Shown here: in pieces, positions 47,432-60,686 of the stretch
Layout of the letters: the number at the start of each line of letters is the position of its first letter
How positions within the stretch are numbered: position 1 is the first letter of the stretch
Assembly (NCBI GenBank): GCA_018857735.1
Contig: JABMCL010000660.1
Span: 58,501-122,500, forward strand
Direction of reading: 5' to 3'
DNA: 64,000 nucleotides
Origin: Alviniconcha marisindica
Taxonomy: Eukaryota; Mollusca; Gastropoda; Provannidae
Program-made: the position numbers and the translations under genes
Notes under the pieces: generated by a model
The model's input: the letters and a program-made list of their open reading frames with translations, nothing else
Told to the model about the DNA's origin: nothing
Database searches by the model: none

Positions 47432-47600
47432 CTCGAAAAATGGTCGATAAAGAAACGATTGAGCCAAGCATCATGATTTATGCTTTTAACCGCCCTGCAT
47501 TTCTAGTCAAAGACTCAAGAACTATGCCTCATTGTGATGACAGGGAATATTCCTGCCAGAAGCGAAGTTGGCGCGCATGATCATCCTTGACCTTGTTGTA
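47432..47600 (-). promoter_or_regulatory. ATAD5 5'UTR exon and promoter region (inferred)
   Basis: A consensus donor (GAG|GTAAGT) at 47431 on the minus strand marks a likely non-coding first exon. Joined to 45372, its small ATG frames are closed by stops before the main ATG at 45332. One runs about 15 codons into exon 2. The main frame has an in-frame TGA four bases into exon 2, so translation should start at 45332. Confidence 0.45.
47568..47576. promoter_or_regulatory. E2F-like site near the ATAD5 start
   Basis: TTGGCGCGC, close to the TTSSCGC core bound by E2F factors. It sits in the inferred ATAD5 promoter, which would suit an S-phase gene. This is a motif match only. Confidence 0.3.
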
Positions 47601-47764
47601 TATCCGGTGTAGACTAGAGATTTATTTTCGCAATTGGGAACTGACAGTAACTTAATAAAATACAATAATTTTGGAGATCCACCAAATCTACTTCAGATAT
47701 ACAGGAAAACCATCACACAAAACCAGAACGAAAGCCTATTTCTTGTGTTATATATAATATTATT

Positions 47765-48145
47765 TTGAGTGTAATGTCTGGAGTTTGTTTCGTATTCGTT
47801 TCAATACGAGCAGACGACAGAATTGTCATATATTCTCAAACGTATTGTTTTCACTTTCAGATGGCCGAACGACACAGTTCAGCGCTACATTTTGATGAAT
47901 GGTTCAGCGGTAGGGATATAATGACTCCTGGGTGTGCATTCCGGGCCTTTCTTCTTCTTCTTCTTCTTCTTTCCCCCACCATCTTTTTCTGTTTTTTTTT
48001 TCAAGTTGCAGTCACGGCATTTAAAAAAAAAAAAAATCTGATTTGGGGGCGTTTAAACTCTTACGGTGGCGTAATATCATCGCGTCGCCGACCTCTATAC
48101 TTTTTTACAGCAGAGAGAGAGAGAGAGAGAGAGTCTCAGCCGTGA
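47765..48145 (+). other. open frame of 126 codons, probably not a gene
   Basis: The frame contains a (CTT)n run, a poly(A) run and a (GA)n run, giving low-complexity peptide. No family is recognised and no splice context supports it. It is noted because the stretch 47600-48100 otherwise holds nothing I can name. Confidence 0.2.
48110..48134. repeat. (GA)n microsatellite
   Basis: About 12 GA units. Confidence 0.95.
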
Positions 48146-48180
48146 AACACTAACCTGACTGCAAGCGTTCTGAACTGAAT

Positions 48181-48602
48181 AAGATCAAAACACACAGAAC
48201 AATCAGGTTAACACTGAAGACCGCCTATTTTAATTAAACAACACAAAAAGTGAAAATTCAGACCCATGGTAAACTTCCAAGCAACACTGAGACAGACAAA
48301 TAATGCACGGCACTAACAGACAATGAAATAAAAATTATCGATACTGATCAGTTTGGCCGGGTTTCAGTTAGTGCCCAGCACTAACAGCAATCAGTATTAA
48401 CATCGCGGGACAATTTAAAATTAAAGCAGACAACTTTTATTTATCATTCTCTGTTACTGTGGTGTTAGTTTATCATCTGTTTGTTGCTTGAGAAGGGGGG
48501 GGGGGGGGGGGGGTACCCTGAAAATTTGCGCATGTTTTGTGTTGTGTAACTAAAATCAGCCGCGTTCTTTTCGGTGAACCTTTCGTGTGTTTTGATTTTA
48601 TT
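48181..48602. mobile_element. inverted-repeat bounded segment related to 15145-15266
   Basis: The left arm begins AATAAGATCAAAACACAC (from 48177). The right arm reads the reverse complement, with one change over about 17 bases, ending at 48602. The arm motif AAGATC-AAACACA is shared with 15145-15266. The 420-base interior contains a poly(G) run and no coding frame. It could be a MITE or two separate solo arms. Confidence 0.45.
48497..48515. repeat. poly(G) run
   Basis: About 18 consecutive G. Confidence 0.95.
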
Positions 48603-48713
48603 AGTCGCAGTGTCAGAGGCCCGAGTCATTACTGATCATCCTATTAGTAAGTGGTTAAAACAAAGACGATAAATGCTCGTATTGTACAGTTTGATTAAAT
48701 GAGATGGTGGTGG

Positions 48714-48731
48714 TGGGGGGGGGGGGGGGGG

Positions 48732-48778
<47 letters not shown>
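48714..48778. repeat. poly(G) followed by (GA)n
   Basis: A poly(G) tract of about 18 bases changes directly into about 22 GA units. Confidence 0.95.
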
Positions 48779-48780
<2 letters not shown>

Positions 48781-49024
48781 TTAGTAGCAGAAGAAGTTTG
48801 AAACCACTGTCAAGGAAAAGAAGATTGCAGTGCCTTTGATGAAGCGGTGTAGGGCCTGTTTTCAGGTTTCAGGGACCATGTTGGGGGAATCCACAAGTAT
48901 TAGGTACAACAGCATAGACATGATTTTGCTTTTTTGTTTTGATGATTAACTTCACTGATACAGTAGGGACCGATCGCCTGGTTAAAAATAAAAATTCTTG
49001 AAACAAAAAGAACAACAAAATGAA

Positions 49025-49027
<3 letters not shown>

Positions 49028-49121
<94 letters not shown>

Positions 49122-49123
49122 TT
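49028..49123. repeat. (GT)n then (GTGC)n
   Basis: About 16 GT units followed by about 14 GTGC units. Alternating purine-pyrimidine sequence of this kind can adopt Z-DNA. Confidence 0.95.
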
Positions 49124-49130
49124 TCTTGCT

Positions 49131-49625
<495 letters not shown>

Positions 49626-49756
49626 AATTCGGAGGTAATGACATCGCCCTGATACAGTCCAGCCAAAAAGGTCTAAAATTCAAGCTGTGTTTTCAGGCCA
49701 AAGAACGGAATCAATCCGCATGTATTCCCTCTCCCTAATCCCCCCCCCCCCCCCCA

Positions 49757-50600
49757 CCCCCCACCTCCTTCACCTTCACAAGTGGCATCTGCCCCCTACA
49801 CCGGTACCCGGTTCCCGAAATAATTCCCGAACGTAGACTGATTGGGATCAGGTTTAAGGCTACCGGTAGCTTCAGCTGAACTCAGTGTTCATCCTCCCTT
49901 GCAAACTGTGCGGAGCGTAATTAAGCCTGCGTGGGTGGAGGTTGGATCGAATCCTCGGAAATAAAGCCGCGATTTTGTCTGGGTCCGCCGACAGTTGATT
50001 ACCACAGTTCAAATAATTGAGTAACGGGGTATGGCGTCAATGAAGCCGCTTTGTACATAAAAGGTCTGGGGTTTTCAACTCTCGTTTCCTGAATTTCCGA
50101 TTTCGTTTTACCCGATATCCCCATCGGCTTTGTTGTCAGAGAGGTCAGCTTGGCCAAGCTAAATGTCACCCGCAGAAATTAGTCTATATCGGGTGGCACT
50201 TTTCGGATGGAAGCGTTTGTTATGGGTGGGGAAGGGGGAGGGGGAAGGGAGGAATATCGGCTGCGCAGGATGCAGGAGTTATTGGTAGGGTAATCAAGGG
50301 AGCATGATGCATTCGCCTCTCAGTGCATAGGCCCCCGTGCTTGTAGCCACTCAGACACCATCGATCAGCCACGCGTGCGGTCACCTTTGCGTAGGCGGCC
50401 ATCAAGCAGGACAAGACACATGGGGCTGTTCCCACCTCTCCTGTTTCTCGGCGGAAGTTGGTGCACCGTTTTAACTTATCACATGATAAGAAAGGGGCGA
50501 AACGTCATTTTGCCTGGACTGAGAAGTATAACTTTAGACAGGTAGGCTAGATCATTGGATTTCTTTAGACTGTCAGTATAATTACGACAGTGGGAAGTCA
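49757..50600. other. unassigned interval
   Basis: No gene, exon pair or element recognised. It begins after a poly(C) run (49741-49755) and is of mixed composition. Confidence 0.5.
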
Positions 50601-50616
50601 AGTTGAAGTTCGTTGC

Positions 50617-50761
50617 ACACACACACACGCACGCACGCACGCACGCACGCACGTACACACGCACGCACGCACACACATACACACACATGTACGCACGCAT
50701 GCACACACACACACGTACGTACACACGCACACACACGCACTACACGCATAACCATATTTAC

Positions 50762-50826
<65 letters not shown>

Positions 50827-50918
50827 GCATGCATGCATGCACGCACGCACGCACACACATACACACACACACACACACGCACGCATGCATGCACATGCAT
50901 TACACGCATAACCATATT

Positions 50919-50976
<58 letters not shown>
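50617..50976. repeat. compound (AC)n / (ACGC)n / (ATGC)n array
   Basis: Long AC tracts alternate with ACGC and ATGC blocks. A non-repetitive link 'acacgcataaccatatt' occurs twice (about 50741 and 50902), so part of the array was duplicated with a period of about 161 bases. Confidence 0.93.
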
Positions 50977-50978
<2 letters not shown>

Positions 50979-51289
50979 ATACGCATTCACTCAATATCGG
51001 GTCATCACTGGCGGTGAGAAATGCTCTTCCATCAACGATAGATATATATACATTTGACTGTGATAAAAAAAATCAACATTTGAGAACCAGCGGTTGGACT
51101 GCCAGACTGAGATTTGCAGTGAGCACCAAATGCCCCCACCCCGTGCTATCGGACTGTAGGACTACACAGCGAATTTCAAAAGAATAGCGTGGATGCTGTT
51201 CGGAAGACTATAGCGCATGTTCAAGTACGGCGCTTGCACAATTGGAACAGAGTGCAGGAGCTCGGGTGTTTCCTTTCTTTCCGTTTCAG

Positions 51290-51370
51290 TTACGGGCTTA
51301 CCACGATGCGGTGCACTCGTTTGACGGACAAGACAGCCCAAATCGCCAGTCTGTCATGGACCCAGTGAAT
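51290..51370 (+). other. candidate orphan coding exon
   Basis: A pyrimidine-rich acceptor (ctttccgtttcag, ag at 51288-51289) and a consensus donor (gtgagt, 51371) bracket 81 bases. One frame is open over all 27 codons and reads LRAYHDAVHSFDGQDSPNRQ, then SVMDPVN. The other two frames contain stops. I do not recognise the protein. A start at the ATG at 51356 (MDPVN) is also possible. No partner exon was found in the window. Confidence 0.35.
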
Positions 51371-52224
51371 GTGAGTAAAATTAAAATGGTTTCATTTTCA
51401 CTGTTTGATTTTCTTTTCTAAACTGATCGGGGAAGAACGATTTGATCACCTCCCCCCCCCCCCCCCCCCCCATCCCCACCATTAAAAGGGCGATGTGAAC
51501 GTTTATAATTGACTTTCATGTGCGATATGTGTGTATACTTCGATTTTTCATAATCGTGATGTGTGTACATTTAGCCACATACTTAACATTGTTATGTAAT
51601 ATAATAAAGTAATCTTGAATGAACTAAGTGTTAGGATTGCTGCTGACTAAACTGACACCACTCAGACTATTGATTTGCACAGTTATGTTGTAGATGAACA
51701 CAGTATCCCACTCTTTCAGCTACTTATTGACACTGACACAGGTAGAGTCGCCTTTAAGATATCACACCAGCAGGCCCTAGAACTCCAGTACAAACTCTCC
51801 ATTGGCACTCTGAGCTTATTCCCCTTTTACCGCGGAAAGGCAACGAAAACAAAATCATTATCGTGACGTCGGGGGGCCCCTCCTCCCCTCCCACATTTCC
51901 ATTTTCGAATATGCGCTTACTTTGTCACATGTCGCACAAGTGAACTTCCGATGTAAAAATAAGCAGGTCTGTTAGTCCCAGAAACGTCTCAACACAACTG
52001 GGTTTGTGCCGGTATTTGCTTCACTATTAAGAATATTCTGTGCGCGTTTCGCCTGAAAGTCCTGTTCACAGTCAGTTCACAAACGCGTTACATGACTTGC
52101 AAAAGCAAAGGCACCGTCTTCAGCAAACAGTCAGACGCTGCCATTGAGGGTGTTGGATTCGGGTGGCCGGCGGTTTTGGGTGGCTCTAATCTTCCCACAC
52201 CATCTGCAACTGCTGGTAGACGGA

Positions 52225-52294
52225 ATGGAAGACAGGACGAAAGTAACGCCTTCGAATAGTGCAACGAGGAAAAATACTATCGCTCACGAACAAG
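52225..52294 (+). other. weak candidate first coding exon
   Basis: ATG at 52225 opens MEDRTKVTPSNSATRKNTIA, then HEQ, and reaches a donor-like CAAG|gtgagc at 52295. The frame is open upstream as well. Nothing is recognised. Could be chance. Confidence 0.2.
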
Positions 52295-52464
52295 GTGAGC
52301 AACCCGTCACAGTGGTCGGATTAGATCGGCAAGTGTGTGGATGTGCATCGTGATCATTCGGCTCACGCCGAGAACATAATTATTCTCGAAGACTTTGCAA
52401 CAGATTGCCACCTACAATGTGAAAGCTGTTCAGAATGCCCAGTCACTGTAGTACCGTGTAAATG

Positions 52465-52468
<4 letters not shown>

Positions 52469-52512
<44 letters not shown>

Positions 52513-52526
52513 AGAAGAAGAAGAAG
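52469..52526. repeat. (CAA)n then (GAA)n
   Basis: About 15 CAA units followed by 4-5 GAA units. Confidence 0.95.
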
Positions 52527-53199
52527 TTATTTTAATGCTCCAATCCACTCTAATCCATGGCATTGTACGCTGTAGCTTGTTTATCTCTACACAGCCATAA
52601 TGCAGTTTGCACTCCGATTTTCGGAACTAAAACGAGGTGACTCACTGATCCTATTTCTGCTAGACCAGTGCACCACAGGCTATGGAAACATCAGGTCGGC
52701 AGGGGATACTTTATTGTCATAATACTTAACAATTACACCACACTCCAAGCACCGCTTTCCGGCACCTTCCTTATAAAAATATAGGCGGTTCAGGCGGGGT
52801 TGTTAACTCCCTTGACTTTTGCCCGGCATCGCTTAAGTCCCTTGGCTTCTTTAACTTCCGGTGCGTACTTTCTTCACAATGTAAGGCGGTGACAGTGAAT
52901 TTGCGAATTTTACACTGCCAACTTTAAAGACATTTTTGGAGGCCCGTAGTCAGAATGTGTCTGTGTTGCTCGTGCTATAGGATGCCCCAAAACGCATTTT
53001 TTCCACGAACTCGCGATTTTCTGATCCGCAGCCCCAAAACGACGCAAAGACACTTTTTTTTTCCATCCTCCATCCCCTTTCCCCGCCTCAGTGATTTTTG
53101 CAACTGCAACAGTGGTGGCATTTGTACTGCTTCGCAATTCTAGGTTTAACTTCCCTTGAGAGGAAATTTTAGAGTGCTCTGCCCCTGCATAAGGCGGAA

Positions 53200-53330
53200 G
53201 TTTGTTGACTGGGAGGTTGCGGCGACTATGGGTAGTCGTGAAGCAACGCCTACTCAGAAATCGACCCGGAAGTGACGCTGCGACCTCTCGCGACGTCTTG
53301 CGCGAATTACAAAGGGCATTCACTCGTGCA
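53200..53330. promoter_or_regulatory. CpG-rich promoter-like stretch
   Basis: It contains CCCGGAAGTGACG at about 53266 (overlapping ETS-type CGGAAGT and CRE-type TGACG), CTCTCGCGACG at about 53284 and several other CG dinucleotides. A further ACTTCCGG lies at 52854. Such motif sets are common in TATA-less animal promoters. Direction and target gene are unknown. Confidence 0.3.
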
Positions 53331-53563
53331 AACCAGCTTCACTGAACCGCCCATGGAAGGATGTCGTAAACCAGTGCTTGGAGTTTATAATTACACCAGT
53401 GAATACAGTCTCCGATCGTAGGGTTTGGGCTGTGATACTAAAAATGCGATAATTCTTACACTGACAAATTTTCCGGATCGATATTCGGAAATTCTGGTAT
53501 TAGGTAGAACTGACTCCTCTGTGTGGGTGTACAAATAATTTAATTTGAAAATCAGGGACTTTT

Positions 53564-53692
<129 letters not shown>

Positions 53693-54235
53693 TCGCGTAG
53701 TAATATTCACCACTGTATATTCTATCTTGAAACTTTAAGAAGTTTGTAGGTTAATTAATTAAACCATAGTGTCCGCCTTGGCATGGGTTGTGTCACAACA
53801 TTGATACCAGCAAGAACACCAAGACTACGTTAAAATGTTGTCACGCGATACATAGTTATATGGGGACTATCCTGAGCCATTTTAAACCCCTGGCATAACA
53901 GCATCCACCCACCAGAAATGGAGATAAATCCTCCAAAGAGGGCATGTGACTGCCCATGCGGCAGGGAATTAAAAACCAAAAACCAAAACCAAAGCAAAAA
54001 GTGGTCAAGCACAGAATCCTCTCACGTTATGGAATGCATTTGTCAATCAATGTACAACTGCGTGTAACGGGTGACCACCAGAGAGTTCAGCTAGGGAACG
54101 TACAACAGTAACAAAAAACCATAGTCGGAGTTTCACATTAGCCTTCGGCAAGGCGGGCATGAGTTCCAAACATCGCAAAGATCGGACCAGGGACTGGTGG
54201 TTATCCTACGACTGGAAACAGAAACTACGCAGTAA

Positions 54236-54269
54236 CACACACACACACACACCACACACACACACACAC

Positions 54270-54320
<51 letters not shown>
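54236..54320. repeat. (AC)n microsatellite
   Basis: About 40 AC units with two single-base interruptions. Confidence 0.95.
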
Positions 54321-54323
<3 letters not shown>

Positions 54324-54399
54324 AATACTTGAGAATGGAACTATAGATTGATGCTTTTTATCTTGTAAGCTATTGCTAATTGAATGCATACAGGTATAT

Positions 54400-55064
<665 letters not shown>

Positions 55065-55487
55065 GCACATGTGCCCACGCGCTCGGGGTGGAACAGCCTG
55101 TTGTAAAATCTGTCAAAATTAGACTGTTTTGTGTGTGTTGACGTTCGTGTGTTTTTAGCTTTCCCGTTTCCTTAAATCGGGAACACGATGAAGCATAACG
55201 GCCCACCAGCGGTTTTGGTAACTGCGTCATTTAACATTACTATTCATGAGAAGGGAATGTGATACACGTCTGTTCCTCATTCCAGCAAGCATTGTATGTC
55301 AAATGACGCAAGCCTGAAACGTAAATCCTTGAAACATAAATGCACATAATACGCAGTATATATTATTGTCATGGTGTGGGGAGGGGGAAATGGGGCCGGG
55401 GTGTCAGACTTGCCGCCAGCAGATTTTCTCCCCCCCCCTCCCCCCCCCCCCCGCCCATACACACACACAGGCACAGACAGACAAAAA

Positions 55488-55490
<3 letters not shown>

Positions 55491-55524
<34 letters not shown>

Positions 55525-55550
55525 CACACACACGCACACATGCACGCACA

Positions 55551-55582
<32 letters not shown>

Positions 55583-55596
55583 TACGCGCGCACACA

Positions 55597-55688
<92 letters not shown>
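55491..55688. repeat. compound (AC)n / (ACGC)n array
   Basis: AC tracts flank an ACGC block (about 55546-55582). A C-rich tract precedes the array at 55431-55453. Confidence 0.95.
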
Positions 55689-55690
<2 letters not shown>

Positions 55691-55763
55691 CCGAGACTAA
55701 ATGTTTTGCATCTCTTGAAATATTAGTAAGCACGCAATGGTATGTAAGCGTACAGCCAGCTGC

Positions 55764-55929
<166 letters not shown>

Positions 55930-55934
55930 AGTAG

Positions 55935-57300
55935 TATGCTGGAAGGTTTCTTTTTATTTAATTTAAACAAACATGTACTTGTATGTACTTTCAGCGTTTT
56001 AGAAACAGGTTACATTTGATGATTATGTGCCTTCAAGGCGTCACTGTCTGGACTATGCCTAATTTTGTCTGAATTACGTCCAGTCGGAATGTCTACATGT
56101 AGCAGCATTTACCATAACCAAGGAGATGTAGCCTACGTCGTAATGAACAGGACTTGGTCCGAGTTTGCATTATCCGAGGAGGTTTTAGTGACAACAAAGA
56201 GAACGTATGTTTGGGATTTATTATTTTATTTTTTATACATTCTTACAAACAAAGTTTACTATAAGCGAGATTGTACTAGGCGAGTCTGCTGTATTTTGTC
56301 AATTTCTGCAGGTTTCATGTCATTCATAACGGTAAGGGGTATTTCAGCCACCACGCGGGAAGTCTTTCGTCCTTCACGGTAGATGGTACTTTATCCATCA
56401 CGATAGGAGGTATTGGGTCTGTCGCGACAGAAGATATTTTATTCGGCACGCTACATCGCCATCAGTGTGATGACCGAGATATTTTAGCCACCGACACAAA
56501 AATAAACAACATTTTGGGGGACTTTGCGTACAAAAATACATCTTAATACGCGGCATATTATGCAATGTGGCAAATGTTTGGGCGATGAGGGATCTAGTGT
56601 CAAGGCAGACCAGAGGAACCTTTGCAGCGCCATTATGTTCTTTTCTAAATCAGCAGCTTCGCGGAAGGGCAAAATGTATGTATTGCCCCCCTGAGAGCAA
56701 TTCAATCAACCGCCAAGTCTTCCGCTATTGATCACTGGGGAAGCTGAGCACACAGAAAAAAACAGTTCACGGGGTTGAAGTGGATCGATTGTCATGATTT
56801 ATTGACAATTTCTTTGTTGTAAGCCATTAATGTCTAGGTACGCAATTATCGACAACACACCCACGCACGGGGTCAGTGTGTTTGGGTACATGCCATCTCG
56901 AATTGAAGATGAGCGGGTTTCCCCAACCCCCACGAAGCCCCATGGTATCTGGGTACATGGCATCTCAGACTGCAGATGAGCGGGTTTTCCCAGCCCCCAC
57001 GAAGCCCTATGGGAGGATGCATTTTTGATGGCTCATTATGTGTCATTGTTAGCTTTTGAAAGCCTCTGTAAATCAGAGTGGGCGGTGCAGCGCTGATTTA
57101 CAAACAAATACACTGAGAAACAGGAGAACAGATGGTTTGTGCGGCCGGACGGGGGTGTAACATTGTTTCTGTACTGGACGCAGAGCAGTGGCCAAGTTAG
57201 TGGAGGGGTCGACGATATAGCCTAACGTACACTTTGCAGCACGGTAGGAACTGCCAATAGCTGTGTGTAAATTAGTTCATCGTAGCCATAGCTAGCTAGC
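55935..57300. other. unassigned interval
   Basis: No gene or exon recognised, apart from a 105-codon open frame at 56065-56382 with no familiar features. It includes the doubled block at 56875-57012. Confidence 0.4.
56875..57012. repeat. ~70-bp tandem duplication
   Basis: Two copies share 'ctgggtacatggcatctca' or its variant, 'gatgagcgggtt' and 'cccccacgaagccc'. Confidence 0.88.
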
Positions 57301-57334
57301 TAGATAGACAGAGAAACAAACAGACCCACAGACA

Positions 57335-57342
<8 letters not shown>

Positions 57343-57416
<74 letters not shown>

Positions 57417-57460
57417 CAGACCGACAGACAGACAGACAGACAGACAGAGACAGAGACAGA
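57343..57460. repeat. (GA)n then (GACA)n
   Basis: About 35 GA units followed by GACA and GAGACA units. Confidence 0.95.
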
Positions 57461-57569
57461 CAGACAGAGAGAGACAGAGAAACCGCAGTGCAGAAAGACA
57501 AGAAAACAAGAACTAGCAAGTAATTGGTTGTCGAAGCATTATATTTAAGTCTAGAAGACTCTCAAACAG

Positions 57570-57665
57570 ATGAAGATCAAAAAGAAAAAGAAAAAGAAAA
57601 AAAAAGAAAAGAAAAAAAAAAAAGAAAAAAAAAAAGGAAAAAAGAAGAAGAAAAAAAGTAAAAGA
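57570..57665. repeat. A-rich (GAAA)n-like tract
   Basis: Impure run of A with scattered G. No coding value. Confidence 0.9.
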
Positions 57666-57744
57666 AGAAAATCCTATCCAGTTCCATATGGAACCTGGTG
57701 GATGCATCAGTCTCTCGGCCCAGGGTCAGATAAGATTTTTAGTT

Positions 57745-58145
57745 CTCAGACAGCAGAGGGTTTTTCTGAAATTTTGACCCTGAAGAGGGTAATTTTTGTA
57801 TAGGTTAGTCCCCAAACAGAGCAGAGGGGTTATCAGAAATTCTGACCCTGATGAGGGTCATTGTTGTATAGGTTCGTACCCACAAGGAGAGCAGAGGGGT
57901 TATCAGAAATTCTGACCCTGAAGAGGGTGATTGTGGTTTGTACCCAGACAGAGAGCAGAGTGGTTATCAGCAATTCTGACCTTGAAGAGGGTCATTGTTG
58001 TATATGTTAGTCCCCAAACAGAGAGCAGAGGGGTTATAAGAAATTCTGACCCCGAAGAAGGTCATTGTTGTATAGGTTAGTCCCCAAGTTGAGCAGAGCG
58101 GTTATCAGAAATTCTGACCCTGAAGAGGGTCACTATTGTATCGGT
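57745..58145. repeat. ~70-bp minisatellite, 6 copies
   Basis: Unit shares 'agcagaggggttatcagaaa', 'ttctgaccctgaagagggtc' and 'attgttgtataggttagtcc'. Copies differ by substitutions and small indels. Confidence 0.93.
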
Positions 58146-58358
58146 TTCCGCTGCAATGTGTCAGTTTAGCTTCTTGAATAGCTCATCACTGAGAGACCAC
58201 CGGCACATAACGATGAGAGGACATCACCCGGACACCGTGGAAGACGAAGAAAAACCGCCGAGTAAGTGGTAGACTCCGTCAGCATGTGAGAACACTATCT
58301 GATGATGCACTAAAGCAGCTGTAAGTGGAGGGAAATACGCACGTACTCAAGCACGGAT

Positions 58359-58463
<105 letters not shown>

Positions 58464-58751
58464 TCTGTCTGTGTCTAACCTCCATCAAAGGCTCCCGACA
58501 CTGTGACTATATCAACATCCTGATCAGAACACTATGTTGGGATTACTTTCAGCTAGCCTGTAGTAATCTTCATGACATGACAAATTCCATTATTGAAATC
58601 CAGGAAGCCGGAGTACAGCTGCCAGGGAGTGCCTGGTAACACTGCGTTTAATGTACGACAGTTATACGGGTGTGGTGGTTAAACGGACGCACACGTAACC
58701 TTGTCACACAGCCATTGGGTGAATCTCAGGATTTTAGCTGAGGAACGCTAA

Positions 58752-58897
<146 letters not shown>

Positions 58898-59028
58898 CCC
58901 ACCCACCCACATACCCACCCACTACTCTGGAACAATCAACCCTACTCTCTCCGACACCCTTCTTTCATTGCATCATTTAAATCTGCCCCCAATACCCATC
59001 TTTTCTCCTCTGGACTCTGAATGCTTAG

Positions 59029-59032
<4 letters not shown>

Positions 59033-59116
<84 letters not shown>
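59033..59116. repeat. (GT)n microsatellite
   Basis: About 42 uninterrupted GT units, opposite in polarity to the AC tract 140 bases to its left. Confidence 0.97.
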
Positions 59117-59119
<3 letters not shown>

Positions 59120-59163
59120 TGAGAAGATGTTGAATGAAGTGTGTTTATGTAATTAATAGGGTT

Positions 59164-59275
59164 CATTGTGCTTAGGTTATGTATATATTTTGTTGCTCTA
59201 TTACTTTTGTATTGTGCGCTACGGCCTTACGTTAGGTGTAAGCGCTTTACGAACACTCTTTACATTACATTACAT
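59164..59275 (+). mobile_element. retroposon 3' tail with (ACATT)n
   Basis: Contains 'gtgtaagcgctttacgaaca' and ends in repeated ACATT, the common form of LINE/SINE 3' ends in animals. The 5' part is lost or not recognisable. Confidence 0.45.
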
Positions 59276-59284
59276 GGGAGAGAG

Positions 59285-59885
59285 AGAGGTGAATGCGGAA
59301 GGACCGAAATAGAACGGGAACTGTCTCGGGACTACACGGGGTCGACATAGAACAGGAACTGTTTCATAGAACGGGAACTGTCTCAGGACTACACGGGAAC
59401 TGTCTCAGGACTACATCGAGCCAAATTTGAACAGGAACCGTCTCAAGACTACACGGGGGATGTCTCATAACTACGCGCGGCCGAATTTGAACGGGAACTG
59501 TCTCAGGACTACACAGGGCCGAATTTGAACGGGAACTGTCTCAGGACTACACGGGAACTGTCTCAGGACTACACGGGGCCGAAATAGAACGGGAACTGTC
59601 TCAGGACTACACGGGGCTGAAATAGAATGGGAACTGTCTCAGGACTACACGGGGCTGAAATAGAATGGGAACTGTCTCAGGACTACACGGGGCTGAAATA
59701 GAATGGGAATTGTCTCAGGACTACACGGGGCGGAAATAGAACGGGAAGTGTCTCAGGACTACACGGGGCGGAAATAGAACAGGAACTGTCTCAGGACTAC
59801 ACTGGGCGGAAATAGAAGGGGAACTGTCTCAGGACTACACGGGGCCGAAATAGAATGGGAACTGTCTCAGGACTACACGGACAAA
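59285..59885. repeat. ~37-bp minisatellite, about 15 copies
   Basis: Unit 'aacgggaactgtctcaggac' plus 'tacacggggccgaaatag'. Variants with short units (no 'ggccgaaatag' part) occur in the left half. The right half is more homogeneous. Confidence 0.95.
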
Positions 59886-60000
59886 GAACGCAAATTAAAA
59901 AATACGCCCGAAGGCATGGAGGGATAGTAAGAAAAACTTTCCTCAGTTCGTATCAGTCCTGAACACAACAGTCGATTGCTTGCACGTAATGCGTCTGACT

Positions 60001-60001
<1 letters not shown>

Positions 60002-60078
<77 letters not shown>
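60002..60078. repeat. (TC)n microsatellite
   Basis: About 38 TC units. Confidence 0.97.
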
Positions 60079-60085
<7 letters not shown>

Positions 60086-60355
60086 TCTTTTTCTTCCTTT
60101 CTTCTTCTTTGTCTAAACACCTGTTTTCCCTCTCTCCTTTTTGTCATTGATTTGTTTATGAATTGGTCAAACAATCAATCCAAAAAACAACAACAAACAA
60201 ACAGCATATAATAAATGAGCTTGTGTGGTCGTTGCAGATTAATCCCAGAAACGGGAAAAAATCTATTACACCACTGACTACAACGTTCTGGACACCCTCC
60301 TCATCATGAATCACTTGTGAACCTTCACACAGAGATGTAAACACATAGGCAGACA

Positions 60356-60430
<75 letters not shown>
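60356..60430. repeat. (AC)n microsatellite
   Basis: About 37 AC units. Confidence 0.97.
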
Positions 60431-60431
<1 letters not shown>

Positions 60432-60526
60432 TGCTTTCCACCCAGTGTCCTGAGTGACTTTTTGGTGGCGTGATTAAGCACGAACGTAGGCCGTAGGCCT
60501 ACATCGGTTTAAAAAAGGTTCTGATC

Positions 60527-60686
<160 letters not shown>

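Noticed and set aside
47765..48145. 126-codon plus-strand gene upstream of ATAD5
   Set aside because: The frame crosses CTT, A and GA runs, lacks recognisable domains and has no supporting splice or promoter context.
52910..53323. 137-codon minus-strand frame (MNALCNSRKT…)
   Set aside because: Mixed composition but no recognised family and no splice partners. It overlaps a promoter-like CpG-bearing stretch, where long open frames are expected by chance.
56065..56382. 105-codon plus-strand frame
   Set aside because: No recognised motif, no splice support and codon use unlike the verified exons.
59285..59885. CRISPR-like array
   Set aside because: The repeats are tandem with no unique spacers. 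This is a minisatellite.
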